This document shows positions 1 to 7,651 of a stretch of DNA of 64,000 nt, in pieces. A model generated the notes under the pieces. The model was given only the letters and a program-made list of their open reading frames with translations. It had not been told where the DNA came from and did not search any database. Origin of the DNA: Cyclobacterium marinum DSM 745 (GTDB taxonomy: Bacteria; Bacteroidota; Bacteroidia; Cytophagales; Cyclobacteriaceae); contig NC_015914.1 in assembly GCF_000222485.1 (NCBI RefSeq), positions 4,818,001 to 4,882,000 on the forward strand. Reading direction: 5' to 3'. Within the stretch, counting starts at the first letter, position 1, and every line of letters starts with the position of its first letter. The translations under genes and the position numbers were made by a program.

Positions 1-281
1 ATCTTTAATGGAGAAGAAGCTGTTCCTGAAGCACTGAGGTGAAGGCTGCCATAAAAGGTTTCTCCTCTTTTAAAAAGTAGGGCATCTCCAGGTTTAAGTG
101 AATTAAATATAAAATTGACTTTTGCTATAGATTTCCAAGGAGTGGCGGGGTTTTGGGCCTCTTCTAGTGATCTACTGTCGTCGCCAGTTTCACTAGATAT
201 ATAATAATTGGCTGCCAACGCAACGCTTATTGGAAATGCATTAAGTACTAAAATGAATACAACTAAAAAATGAGCTTTCAT
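1..281 (-). CDS. Secreted parallel beta-helix (pectate-lyase-fold) protein, N-terminal part only
   Basis: The reading frame opens with ATG at 281 and runs off the left edge with no stop, so only about 93 residues are visible. It begins with a signal peptide (MKAHFLVVFILVLNAFP..., cleavage near ALAA) followed by YYISSETGDDS, then PATPWKSIAKVN, LKPGDALLFKRGETFYG and GSLHLSASGTASSP. This order (YY(V/I)S..GDD, then PW.si..vN, then PGD.vlfk.Ge.f.G.l) is the usual start of Bacteroidota right-handed beta-helix proteins, many of which are polysaccharide lyases or carbohydrate-binding surface proteins. Substrate cannot be told because the catalytic turns are outside the window. The family assignment is fairly safe; the enzymatic role is inference. 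Confidence 0.75.
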   Translation of the reverse strand, partial: MKAHFLVVFILVLNAFPISVALAANYYISSETGDDSRSLEEAQNPATPWKSIAKVNFIFNSLKPGDALLFKRGETFYGSLHLSASGTASSPLK

Positions 282-503
282 GCAATTCGAAATTAAAAAT
301 TAAATCTTTAAAGACTGTTTGTTTAACAAAAGACCTTACAAGGTGGTTTTGTACTCTAAAAAGTTATTTAATAAATTATCCTTTTATATATTTAGGATTA
401 ATAAAATTAAATATCGATAGTCGTTTTTCGTTATTGGCAAATATATAAAAAATTTTATCATTAATAGGTACTAATATTTTAATAAATCGCAGGTTTTTGA
501 AGT

Positions 504-1304
504 CTATTTTCTTAGGTTTTTTGAAGCCATGTCCTGATTAAATACCCTTTCCAATAAGGCGTATAACTTTGGATGTTTTCTTTTCAGTAGTTTTGGCCGC
601 TCAAAAAAGTATTCACTGGCCACAGAAAAAAATTCCGCTTGATTAGTTCCACCATATGGATTAATGTCTGACTTTCCTTCGTGAATTTCCTCTATTTTTT
701 TATTGATATAATCTAGCCAAGGTATGGCATATTGCCTTTCCATTAGCAAAGAGGGAATGCCATCCACTGACCCATCGGTTTTGTCTATTAGATGTATAAA
801 TTCGTGTATGGCTGTATTCTTTTTATCAGTTTCATTTTTAAAGCCCAATTCCAAGGCTTTTTTTGACAAGATCATCACACCCTCCATAGGTCCATTGCCA
901 ACCATCCCGGAAACCCTCCTGTCGGCAGCGTCTAGGCTGAATTTTTCATTGAAAAAGGTAGGGTAAATTAAGACCTCATAAAGGTTGATGTATTTCCAAT
1001 CTTCAAAACCGAAAATTGGGATAATGGCACTGGAGGCCACAAGTATCTTGTCTTTTAAGTTGATCTCCGTTTTCACTCCGGTTACCTTGCAGTTCAATAA
1101 GAATTCTTGGATTTTGTATTCAAAACGCTGTTTATCATCCGATGACAAAGACCTGTAATACGGAATGTTTTCCATTAAAATGCTGCGCCATTCAGTTGGA
1201 AATGGGGAGGAGGGGACTTTCCATTTATTTTGTTTTTTCCGTTGCCAATAAAATCCAATAAAGCCAAAAACCATGGCAAAAAAGAGCACAAATAGGACAG
1301 TCAT
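504..1304 (-). CDS. mtfA: Membrane-anchored zinc metallopeptidase, MtfA/M90 family
   Basis: A 266-residue protein with one N-terminal transmembrane segment (about residues 2-20) followed by a basic stretch (QRKKQNK), so the catalytic domain probably faces the cytoplasm. The zinc motif HEFIH is at residues 167-171, followed by the LIDKTDGSVDGIP stretch typical of the M90 family. In Escherichia coli, MtfA is a glucose-regulated peptidase that interacts with the Mlc repressor; Bacteroidota homologues of this type are annotated as zinc-dependent peptidases and their target is not known. ATG at 1304 is the natural start because it gives the membrane anchor. The 5' end lies about 75 bp from the first repeat array, so its promoter sits directly beside the array. 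Confidence 0.8.
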   Translation of the reverse strand: MTVLFVLFFAMVFGFIGFYWQRKKQNKWKVPSSPFPTEWRSILMENIPYYRSLSSDDKQRFEYKIQEFLLNCKVTGVKTEINLKDKILVASSAIIPIFGFEDWKYINLYEVLIYPTFFNEKFSLDAADRRVSGMVGNGPMEGVMILSKKALELGFKNETDKKNTAIHEFIHLIDKTDGSVDGIPSLLMERQYAIPWLDYINKKIEEIHEGKSDINPYGGTNQAEFFSVASEYFFERPKLLKRKHPKLYALLERVFNQDMASKNLRK

Positions 1305-1378
1305 AGCTGAGGTGTGTTTGATTGAAGGTAAAAATAATCAATAAAATATTGAGCAAAAAAAATTTAATGATTCCATCG

Positions 1379-2165
1379 TCTTCGACAAGGTCTGGCTCCG
1401 GTACGCCCCCGGTGGTTGAGCCTGTCGAAACCACGTGTCGTAGTACTGTTCTCGTTTTTCGAAACCTATACCTTCGACAAGCTCAGGCGCCGGTTGGGTT
1501 TTCGAAACCTATGCCTTGGACAAGGCCGGATTCCGGTACGCTCCCGGTGGTTGAGCCTGTCGAAACCACGTGTTGTAGTAATGATCTCGTTTTTCAAAAC
1601 CTATGCCTACGACAAGCTCTGGCTCCGGTACGCTCCCGGTGGTTGAGCCTGTCGAAACCACGTGTCGTAGTTATGTTTTCGTTTTCCGATACCTCTGCCT
1701 TCGACAAGTTCAGGCGCCGGTTGGGTTTTCAAAACCTCTGCCTTGGACAAGGCCGGGTTCCGGTACGCCCCCGGTGGTTGAGCCTGTCGAAACCACGTGT
1801 TGTAGTAATGATCTCGTTTTTCAAAACCTATGCCTTCGACAAGCTCAGGTGCCGGTTGGGTTTCCGAAAACTATGCCTACGACAAGCTCTGGCTCCGGTA
1901 CGCCCCCGGTGGTTGAGCCTGTCGAAACCACGTGTCGTAGTTATGTTTTCGTTTTCCGATACCTATGCCTTCGACAAGCTCAGGCGCCGGTTGGGTTTTC
2001 AAAACCTCTGCCTTCGACAAGGTCGGGTTCCGGATCGCTCACGGTGGTTGAGCCTGTCGGAACCACGTGTCGTAGTTATGTTCCCGTTTTCCGAAACCTA
2101 TGCCTTCGACAAGCTCAGGCGCCGGTTTGGTTTTCGAAACCTCTGCCTTGGAAAAGGTGGACCAC
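1379..2165 (+). repeat. Two-module repeat array 1 (92-bp L and 43-bp S modules)
   Basis: Array of two modules with common ends: each starts CCTTCGACAAG and ends near ACCTATG. L modules (92 bp) begin at 1379, 1514, 1606, 1741, 1876 and 2011; S modules (43 bp) begin at 1471, 1698, 1833, 1968 and 2103; a decayed start follows at 2146. The order is L S L L S L S L S L S. L carries GGTGGTTGAGCCTGTCGAAA at offset 32, whose GTGGTT/AACCAC arms form a hairpin with an 11-nt loop, and whose GAGCCTGTCGAA pairs imperfectly with the TTCGACAAGGTC at the module start. Successive L starts are 92 or 135 bp apart (135 = 92+43). All copies point the same way. Open frames crossing the array exist only because 135 is divisible by three. 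Confidence 0.93.
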
Positions 2166-2220
2166 TGAAATGTTTACCCGAAAATACATGATGGATCTAC
2201 CCACAATTTCCCCTTAATAC

Positions 2221-2514
2221 CTATCTCGGATATTGTGTGTAATTTAGAGCAAGAGCTGGCAATAAATTGTGTTCTCCATTGATCAAAGCTTCTTTCTTTT
2301 TTCTGCCCCAGCCTTTCACTTGTTTCTCTCTGAAAAATGCTTCATCTATTCGTTGATATTCTTCAGAATAAATTAATTGAACTGGTAACCTTTTTTTAGT
2401 GTAATTGGCACCCTCTCCATTTTGATGTTGTAGAAGCCTAAGGTCGAGGTTAATGGTGCTACCTGTGTAGTAGGTCCCATCGGCACATTCCAAAATATAG
2501 AGCCATCCATTCAT
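2221..2514 (-). CDS. GIY-YIG single-domain nuclease nested between two repeat arrays
   Basis: A 97-residue single-domain GIY-YIG nuclease. Visible motifs: WLYILECADGTYYTGST (the GIY...YIG core strand pair), the catalytic-type Arg in LDLRLLQHQ, N in GANYTKK, and the Glu of EAFFREKQVKGWGRKK. Small proteins of this type (UPF0213/YhbQ-like) are DNA nucleases of mostly unknown target. I chose ATG at 2514 (MNGWLY); the same frame stays open upstream to 2595, but that extension (MVSTGSTTG...) is translated repeat array. The stop lies about 55 bp from array 1 and the start 35 bp from array 2, with both arrays in the same orientation. This arrangement resembles RAYT transposase genes flanked by REP sequences. 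A role in repeat mobility is inference only. Confidence 0.85.
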   Translation of the reverse strand: MNGWLYILECADGTYYTGSTINLDLRLLQHQNGEGANYTKKRLPVQLIYSEEYQRIDEAFFREKQVKGWGRKKKEALINGEHNLLPALALNYTQYPR

Positions 2515-2549
2515 AATTAATTTAGATTTAATAGACCAATACACCGTTA

Positions 2550-3105
2550 CCTTCGACATGCTAACGCTCCCGGTGGTTGAGCCTGTCGAAACCACGTGTC
2601 GTAGTAATGTTCTCGTTTTCCGATACCTCTGCCTTCGACAAGCTCAGGCGCCGGTTTGGTTTCCGAAACCTATGCCTTCGACAAGATCGGGTTCTGGTAC
2701 GCCCCCGGTGGTTGAGCCTGTCGAAACCACGTGTCGTAGTTATGTTTTCGTTTTCCGATACCTATGCCTTCGACAAGGTCGGGCTCCGGTACGCTCCCGG
2801 TGGTTGAGCCTGTCGAAACCACGTGTCGTAGTTATGTTCCCGTTTTCCGATACCTATGCCTTCGACAAGCTCAGGTGCCGGTTGGGTTTCCGAAAACTAT
2901 GCCTTCGACAAGGTCGGGTTCCGGTACGCCCCCGGTGGTTGAGCCTGTCGAAACCACGTGTCGTAGTAATGATCTCGTTTTTCAAAACCTCTGCCTTCGA
3001 CAAGCTCAGGCGCCGGTTGGGTTTCCGAAACCTATGCCTTCGACAAGCTCAGGCGCCGGTTGGGTTTTCGAAAGCTCGGTGCCTTCTACAAGCTTAGGCA
3101 CCGAG
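2550..3105 (+). repeat. Two-module repeat array 2
   Basis: Same modules and orientation as array 1. L modules start at 2550 (lacking about 10 bp near its beginning), 2675, 2767 and 2902; S modules start at 2632, 2859, 2994 and 3037. The order L S L L S L S S repeats the first seven modules of array 1. The GGTGGTTGAG cores lie at 2572, 2707, 2799 and 2934, giving spacings of 135, 92 and 135. The array ends in a modified unit that has become a perfect hairpin (3075-3105) beside the stop codon of the CHRD gene. Confidence 0.92.
3075..3105. terminator. Perfect hairpin capping array 2, possible terminator of the CHRD gene
   Basis: CTCGGTGCCT (3075-3084) pairs perfectly with AGGCACCGAG (3096-3105) across an 11-nt loop, TCTACAAGCTT. 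The loop resembles the TTCGACAAGCTC head of the array modules, so this is probably a diverged module. It starts 10 bp beyond the stop codon of the minus-strand CHRD gene (3116) and could end its transcript. Only a short CTTTC follows on that strand, so intrinsic termination would be weak. Confidence 0.5.
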
Positions 3106-3115
3106 AATCCTTTCT

Positions 3116-3940
3116 TTACCTAATTTGACCTCGCAATAAACCTCCGGGGTATTGGGTTGAATGGATATTTACATACAATTCATCATTATTAATTTTGCTG
3201 AGCTCATCTGTACTTAGAGTTAGACTCTTCGTTTGTTCAAGTTCAGCATTGGCTGTAATGCCAAGATTTACCAAAACTCCTCCGTTTACAGTGGCAGATC
3301 CTTCATGAATATGGCCAGCTGTGATGGCATCTGAAGCCTCCAGATCATTGACAATGACCTTATAATACATAGTATTACCCATAATTCTAATATAAGCTTC
3401 CCCCGTTTCATTTCTATCAATAATAGCCGGGATTTCATTGGCTGAAGACATGGTTACATTGTAGGCATTATCAATGGTTTGGTCAATTTGTCCCCTTACC
3501 AAGCCTGATGCTTGGTCTGAGGAATGCACATTAACATAAACATCATCTCCTTGGAGTGTGTTAATTTGATCGGCTGTCAAGTTGATCGTTCCTGTGGCCA
3601 TGTTTCCTGAAAATGCGATGTCTGTCCCGTCTACAAGTGTGATAGCCACACTTCCTGCCGTTACCACATCCCCGGTATGTACATGAGCAACTGTTAGGTC
3701 ATCTGATGCCATAAGATTGTCAATAGTTATGGTAAAAGTCAGGGAGTTGTCATCATAAAGGCGCATTTGAATATTACCCGTCTCGCTTCTTCCTGTTACC
3801 ATAGGAATGGAATAGGCATTGTCTAGCATAATATCAAAAGACTGTAGCTCTACTTTTGCAGGTGTATCCTCATCATCTTCACAGGCAAAAGTCACCAAAG
3901 CACATAAAACAAGCATCATTCCTATTTTTATCTTTTTCAT
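3116..3940 (-). CDS. Two-domain CHRD lipoprotein
   Basis: A 274-residue lipoprotein. The lipobox is LVTFAC with Cys20, followed by an acidic stretch (EDDEDTP). Two CHRD domains follow: about residues 32-155 (VAHVHTGDVVTAGSV ... YVNVHSSDQASGLVRGQI) and about 157-274 (TAGHIHEGSATVNGGV ... YVNIHSTQYPGGLLRGQI). The repeated H(V/I)H.G and (V/N)(V/I)HS......G..RGQI signatures are the hallmark of the domain. CHRD domains were first described in chordin; bacterial versions are exported proteins of unclear function. The gene stands alone, with array 2 directly behind it. The domain call is safe; the function is unknown. Confidence 0.85.
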   Translation of the reverse strand: MKKIKIGMMLVLCALVTFACEDDEDTPAKVELQSFDIMLDNAYSIPMVTGRSETGNIQMRLYDDNSLTFTITIDNLMASDDLTVAHVHTGDVVTAGSVAITLVDGTDIAFSGNMATGTINLTADQINTLQGDDVYVNVHSSDQASGLVRGQIDQTIDNAYNVTMSSANEIPAIIDRNETGEAYIRIMGNTMYYKVIVNDLEASDAITAGHIHEGSATVNGGVLVNLGITANAELEQTKSLTLSTDELSKINNDELYVNIHSTQYPGGLLRGQIR

Positions 3941-4263
3941 AACCTAAATTTATTTAGTAGCGTCTACTTCTTTTTATAGTCCTTTTTCAACAAGTTCAGA
4001 CTTTGAATATATTTGACAACAATCGGTTTCAAAGTTCAGAAGAAATTAAAGCTGGCAGGGGATTGATTTAATAGCCAATGGTATTGACTTTTCTCTTCAA
4101 TATAACCAAATAAGTTGAATACACCTAAATGTCAATTGCTTACAGTTAGTCTTTGTTTCGATAGAGGTAGCGACCGTCTGTAGATTTTCGGTGCATTCAG
4201 CTTAGCAAGGGTTAGGCCATATAGGCCAAATCAAAACTGGAAATCATTGAGGAAAAGTATTGC
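3941..4263. other. Intergenic, no gene seen
   Basis: AT-rich spacer upstream of the CHRD gene and downstream of the 219-residue helical protein. It presumably holds the CHRD promoter. I see no ORF with a recognisable product, no strong hairpin and no copy of the dispersed repeats found elsewhere in the window. Confidence 0.5.
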
Positions 4264-4923
4264 TTAGCTTCTAACCATTTTTCCTAAGGATTCCAGCAAT
4301 TGCGGACTGTCATCCAAGCCTATCTTGGCTACTTCATAGAAATCGCTCATCCAATCCCTGATTTTTGAAAAGGCGGCGTCTTTTAATTTCGTAGCATCTT
4401 GTGATTCTCCCTTTTCTCTTAAATATTCCGTTCGGGCTGTTTCTAATTCATTGATTAAGGCGTTTCCGGTGGCTATATCGGCTGCACCTAACTTTAATCT
4501 TCCCAGTTTGTTTAGGACATCTTGGTCATTAGCTGCCACCCCATAAAATTTCTTTGCACTTTCAAGCCATTTCATATAGGTGCGAGGCATGGGGCCTGAA
4601 ATGGCCAATTGATCAGCGGTAACCGGATCCTTGCGAAAGATGACTTTGGCTTTTTTGCGTTGAATATCGAAGATTCCTTCCAGTTCTGCTTTTAATTTTG
4701 AAAAATGAGCGTAAGAAGCGGAAGTTTCATCATCTTCAATCCTGTTATAATCATATGCTTTTCTGGTTTCGCTAAGTAGCGCATTGCCTTCTGCCATGAC
4801 TGCAGTATCATAGCCCAATTCGGTCAGAATTGCTTTAATTTGTGGTTGTTTGTTTGCATTTTCCAAGGAAACCCTGTAAAGTTCCAATGTTTCCGCATCT
4901 GTGAGATTTCTTCTAGAAGCCAT
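4264..4923 (-). CDS. Helical hypothetical protein with two-fold internal repeat
   Basis: I do not recognise this 219-residue protein as a named family. It has no signal peptide or membrane segment and is rich in Ala, Lys, Glu and Leu, suggesting a soluble helical bundle. It seems to contain an internal duplication: AEGNALLSETRKAYD in the first half matches ATGNALINELETARTEY in the second, each followed by a K.K/F.K helix (HFSKLKAELEGIFD and AFSKIRDWMSDFYEVAK). Between them lies an IFRKDP...MPRTYMKWLESAKKFY linker. The start at 4923 (MASRRNLTDAETL) gives a compact coding frame. The 21-bp tandem repeat begins 67 bp upstream of the start codon, so the promoter is squeezed between gene and array. 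Coding status is convincing from composition; function unknown. Confidence 0.7.
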   Translation of the reverse strand: MASRRNLTDAETLELYRVSLENANKQPQIKAILTELGYDTAVMAEGNALLSETRKAYDYNRIEDDETSASYAHFSKLKAELEGIFDIQRKKAKVIFRKDPVTADQLAISGPMPRTYMKWLESAKKFYGVAANDQDVLNKLGRLKLGAADIATGNALINELETARTEYLREKGESQDATKLKDAAFSKIRDWMSDFYEVAKIGLDDSPQLLESLGKMVRS

Positions 4924-4990
4924 AGTGTGTCGATTTTGGGTTTATAATAAAACAATTAAATAAATGCCATTTACATTGCTGATGCTCAGC

Positions 4991-5263
4991 CTTACAATTG
5001 CCTTTCTCTAACCTACATTCCCATTTTCGCCACCTACATTTCCATTTTCTCGACCTGCAATTGCATTTTATCCACTTACATTTCCATTATAGCGCCTTAC
5101 ATCTCTATTTTATCCACTTACAATTGGGTTTTAGCGACCTGCAATCGCATTTTAGCAGCTTACATTTCCATTTTAGCAAGCTACAATTGCATTTTAGCGC
5201 ATTACATTTTCATTTTAGCGACCTACATGTTCCTCTTAACCACTTAAATGTGTCTTTTCCCTT
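4991..5263. repeat. 21-bp degenerate tandem repeat, about 13 units
   Basis: Thirteen consecutive 21-bp units, such as CCTACATTTCCATTTTCTCG at 5033; a decayed unit may precede them at 4970. Two unit types partly alternate: ACATTTCCATTTT and GCAATTGCATTTT, suggesting an older 42-bp unit. The plus strand stays open for 93 codons with a seven-residue period (LHFHFSD-like). It has only a TTG start and no recognisable domain, so I treat it as a DNA repeat and not a gene. The rest of the gap (5264-5548) is AT-rich with nothing recognisable. Confidence 0.85.
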
Positions 5264-5548
5264 CTTGAAAGTCGCATAAAGGCCTAAAGAACAGTCCTTA
5301 AGCTTCAATATAATAAATTTTACCCAATTCTTGTTAGTAATTACCTCACCATTCAAAATTTGCGATGAGTGGTAAATTGATCTCTTTTTTCAGAACAAGC
5401 CTCTTAAATGTAATTTTTTTATTCAAATTAACTAATTTAGAACTGTAATGTATTATTAACTTTAAAGACTAAAGTAGTGCACAGTGTTTTAACATTAAAT
5501 GAGGAATGAGATAATAAATTCTTTAACAATTGGCTAAAAATTTTTAAT

Positions 5549-7414
5549 TTAAAAAAATTGCCAAGATTCTTTTGATATCATTGAGTAAGCAAAGTTAATT
5601 TCGGATATTTTCTTTTCTTTATTGTTTTCAAGCAAGTTTGTAACAGTATCAACATCAGCCTCTAATTGCATAAATATATTAATTTTGTTAAACTTTTTTT
5701 TATCTGGTTCTTTAATATATTTAATAACACAAAAGGCAAGTAACTTTCCGACATACCATTCTAAATGGTTCCACAAATTAGAGTATTCATTGATAAATTT
5801 ACCTGAATGAACTATTTGATTACGATGAAGATATATCCTATCAAGCTGATATTTAATTGACGTTTCAGAAGTTTTTATTTTTTCTAACCAGTATTTTACA
5901 TTGCTATTATTTTTATCTTTGCCAGTAAATATTTCATTTAACCTACAAAAATTTTTACAAAGCAAATTTGAACTTGATTTAAGATCTGTGTACGGATCAT
6001 TTGAAGGATTATATTCTGTAGCTAACCACTCGATCCAGTTTTTAATGCCGTCAGGTTTGTAGTCTAAGTAAGAAGGTTTAAAATCAATGTTTGATAAACA
6101 TTTTTCATTTGCCCTATTAGTGTTAATAAACCTTGATGCGAAAGAAGTGACTTCTCTTCCTATTGCTCCAATACTTAAAGATTTGGAAACAAAGTATTGA
6201 ACATTTTCTATATCATTATTCATTAATCGATATGGTAATAAAGTTTCAAGAGATGTCCATAGTAAGGATAATGAATTTTCAATTGATTTTGAGCCTAACG
6301 CTAAGTTATAATAATACAATGAATCTCGAATTTCTTGGATATAAGGAATTCCATCTTCAATGTTAAATTCGAATTCATAAGATCGTTTCGTTGTATCAAG
6401 GGTTTCTAAAAGTGTGCTTTTTCTTTTTGGGACATTTATTGGATCAATTGTAAGGTTTGATTTATGAAATTTATGATTTATTGGATTAAATTTCCAATAA
6501 ACAGAATCGAAAAAATTTGTGAAAAATTGTAAGCTTAATCTATCTTTAACCGCAACATGGTGCTTTAATCCCATTTCATAAATGTTACGAAGATAATTAT
6601 GTGGATCAAGAGTTGAATGCTTTATTAAATACAAAGATTCAGATTCTTCCACCGTGAAATCTTCAAAAATAAATTTAATTATTTCTGATTTAACAACCTT
6701 TTTATAATTTACCTCTTTAAGTTTTAAGTAATTTAAAATTGCGTTTATTTCATTTCTATCTGATTCAACTTTAATTAGAAAGCAGTATTTTCTTGGGATA
6801 TTGTCAAAATTTTTTATGATATTTATTGGACTTAAATTAGCATTATTTTTTTTTATATATCTATATGCTATATCACTAATGCTAGTTGTTGAATATCCCT
6901 GATGAAGTAAATATGGAATCAAACATTCTATTAATTTATCTATTAGTAATGCGTTTCTATCAAATTTATTTGACTTAAAATCTATCTGATTTAATTCTTG
7001 TAAAATATTTAAATAGTAATGTCCTTTAAGTCTTAAAAGATGGATTTTTGATTTGTTGATCAATTCTGATAAATCCGTTCCATTCTCCCGTAACTTTTTA
7101 GAATTTATATTTGAATAATATTCTATTATATCTGGGTGATGCTCCTTTAAAATATAATCGTTTAATATGCTGGAGCTTAGAGTTTTTGATTTAGATTCCT
7201 CCACTAGACTGATTAAACGATGAATTGATTTAATTCTTTTTTGAGTTAAAACAGCCACTTCAATTATTTCGGTAATTAGCGTATATCCATTTGTAGTTCT
7301 ATGTCGATTAGAAATTGTCTCTTCAAAATCCACTCGTTGTTTTATTTTTTCAATAAAATACTTTGTTAAATCGGTATGAGATGTATGCCAATCAACAATT
7401 CTTGCAATCCACAT
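5549..7414 (-). CDS. HEPN-like (Apea-type) large protein in an accessory island
   Basis: A 621-residue protein with no signal peptide or membrane segment and a strongly AT-rich, Asn/Ile/Lys-rich composition. The C-terminal part carries LDRIYLHRNQIVHSGKF near residue 540, which fits the R-N-x-x-x-H signature of HEPN domains (Apea-like group). Upstream, SLSLLWTSLETLLPYR resembles the first helix of these domains. The N-terminal 350 residues match nothing I recognise. HEPN proteins are often ribonucleases in toxin-antitoxin and anti-phage systems. The gene shares strand and AT-rich character with the methyltransferase and ParB-like genes upstream but is separated by 237 bp and probably has its own promoter. 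HEPN motif: seen. RNase activity and defence role: inference. Confidence 0.6.
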   Translation of the reverse strand: MWIARIVDWHTSHTDLTKYFIEKIKQRVDFEETISNRHRTTNGYTLITEIIEVAVLTQKRIKSIHRLISLVEESKSKTLSSSILNDYILKEHHPDIIEYYSNINSKKLRENGTDLSELINKSKIHLLRLKGHYYLNILQELNQIDFKSNKFDRNALLIDKLIECLIPYLLHQGYSTTSISDIAYRYIKKNNANLSPINIIKNFDNIPRKYCFLIKVESDRNEINAILNYLKLKEVNYKKVVKSEIIKFIFEDFTVEESESLYLIKHSTLDPHNYLRNIYEMGLKHHVAVKDRLSLQFFTNFFDSVYWKFNPINHKFHKSNLTIDPINVPKRKSTLLETLDTTKRSYEFEFNIEDGIPYIQEIRDSLYYYNLALGSKSIENSLSLLWTSLETLLPYRLMNNDIENVQYFVSKSLSIGAIGREVTSFASRFINTNRANEKCLSNIDFKPSYLDYKPDGIKNWIEWLATEYNPSNDPYTDLKSSSNLLCKNFCRLNEIFTGKDKNNSNVKYWLEKIKTSETSIKYQLDRIYLHRNQIVHSGKFINEYSNLWNHLEWYVGKLLAFCVIKYIKEPDKKKFNKINIFMQLEADVDTVTNLLENNKEKKISEINFAYSMISKESWQFF

Positions 7415-7651
7415 ATTTTCTTTGAATTAATTTTGTTTGATGTAAATTATAAATTTTAAATATCTTACTGTGTTTAAAAATATTGACAAAATATTTATTT
7501 TAAATGTTTATAAATAAATTAAAAAAGTATTTAATTGTCGTATTTTTAATGTAATATATTTTTTTGTATTAATTCTAAATGTAGATGGAGAAATGAATTA
7601 AGATTATAGCACTAACAAATAAATAATCCTTTTCAGGGGATGTAGTAGAAT

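Noticed and set aside
2515..2595. N-terminal extension of the GIY-YIG protein to 2595
   Set aside because: The added residues (MVSTGSTTG...) are translated repeat DNA; the family motif starts at MNGWLY, ATG 2514.
1322..3123. Long open frames of 119-289 codons through the arrays (VEPVETTC- and LSLSKP-like peptides)
   Set aside because: They exist in several frames at once, only within repeat DNA, because 135 bp is a multiple of three. Composition is that of translated repeats and no domain is visible.
4998..5279. 93-codon open frame in the 21-bp repeat as a gene
   Set aside because: Starts only with TTG, no ribosome-binding context or homology recognisable, and explained by a repeat length divisible by three. 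Kept as a repeat.
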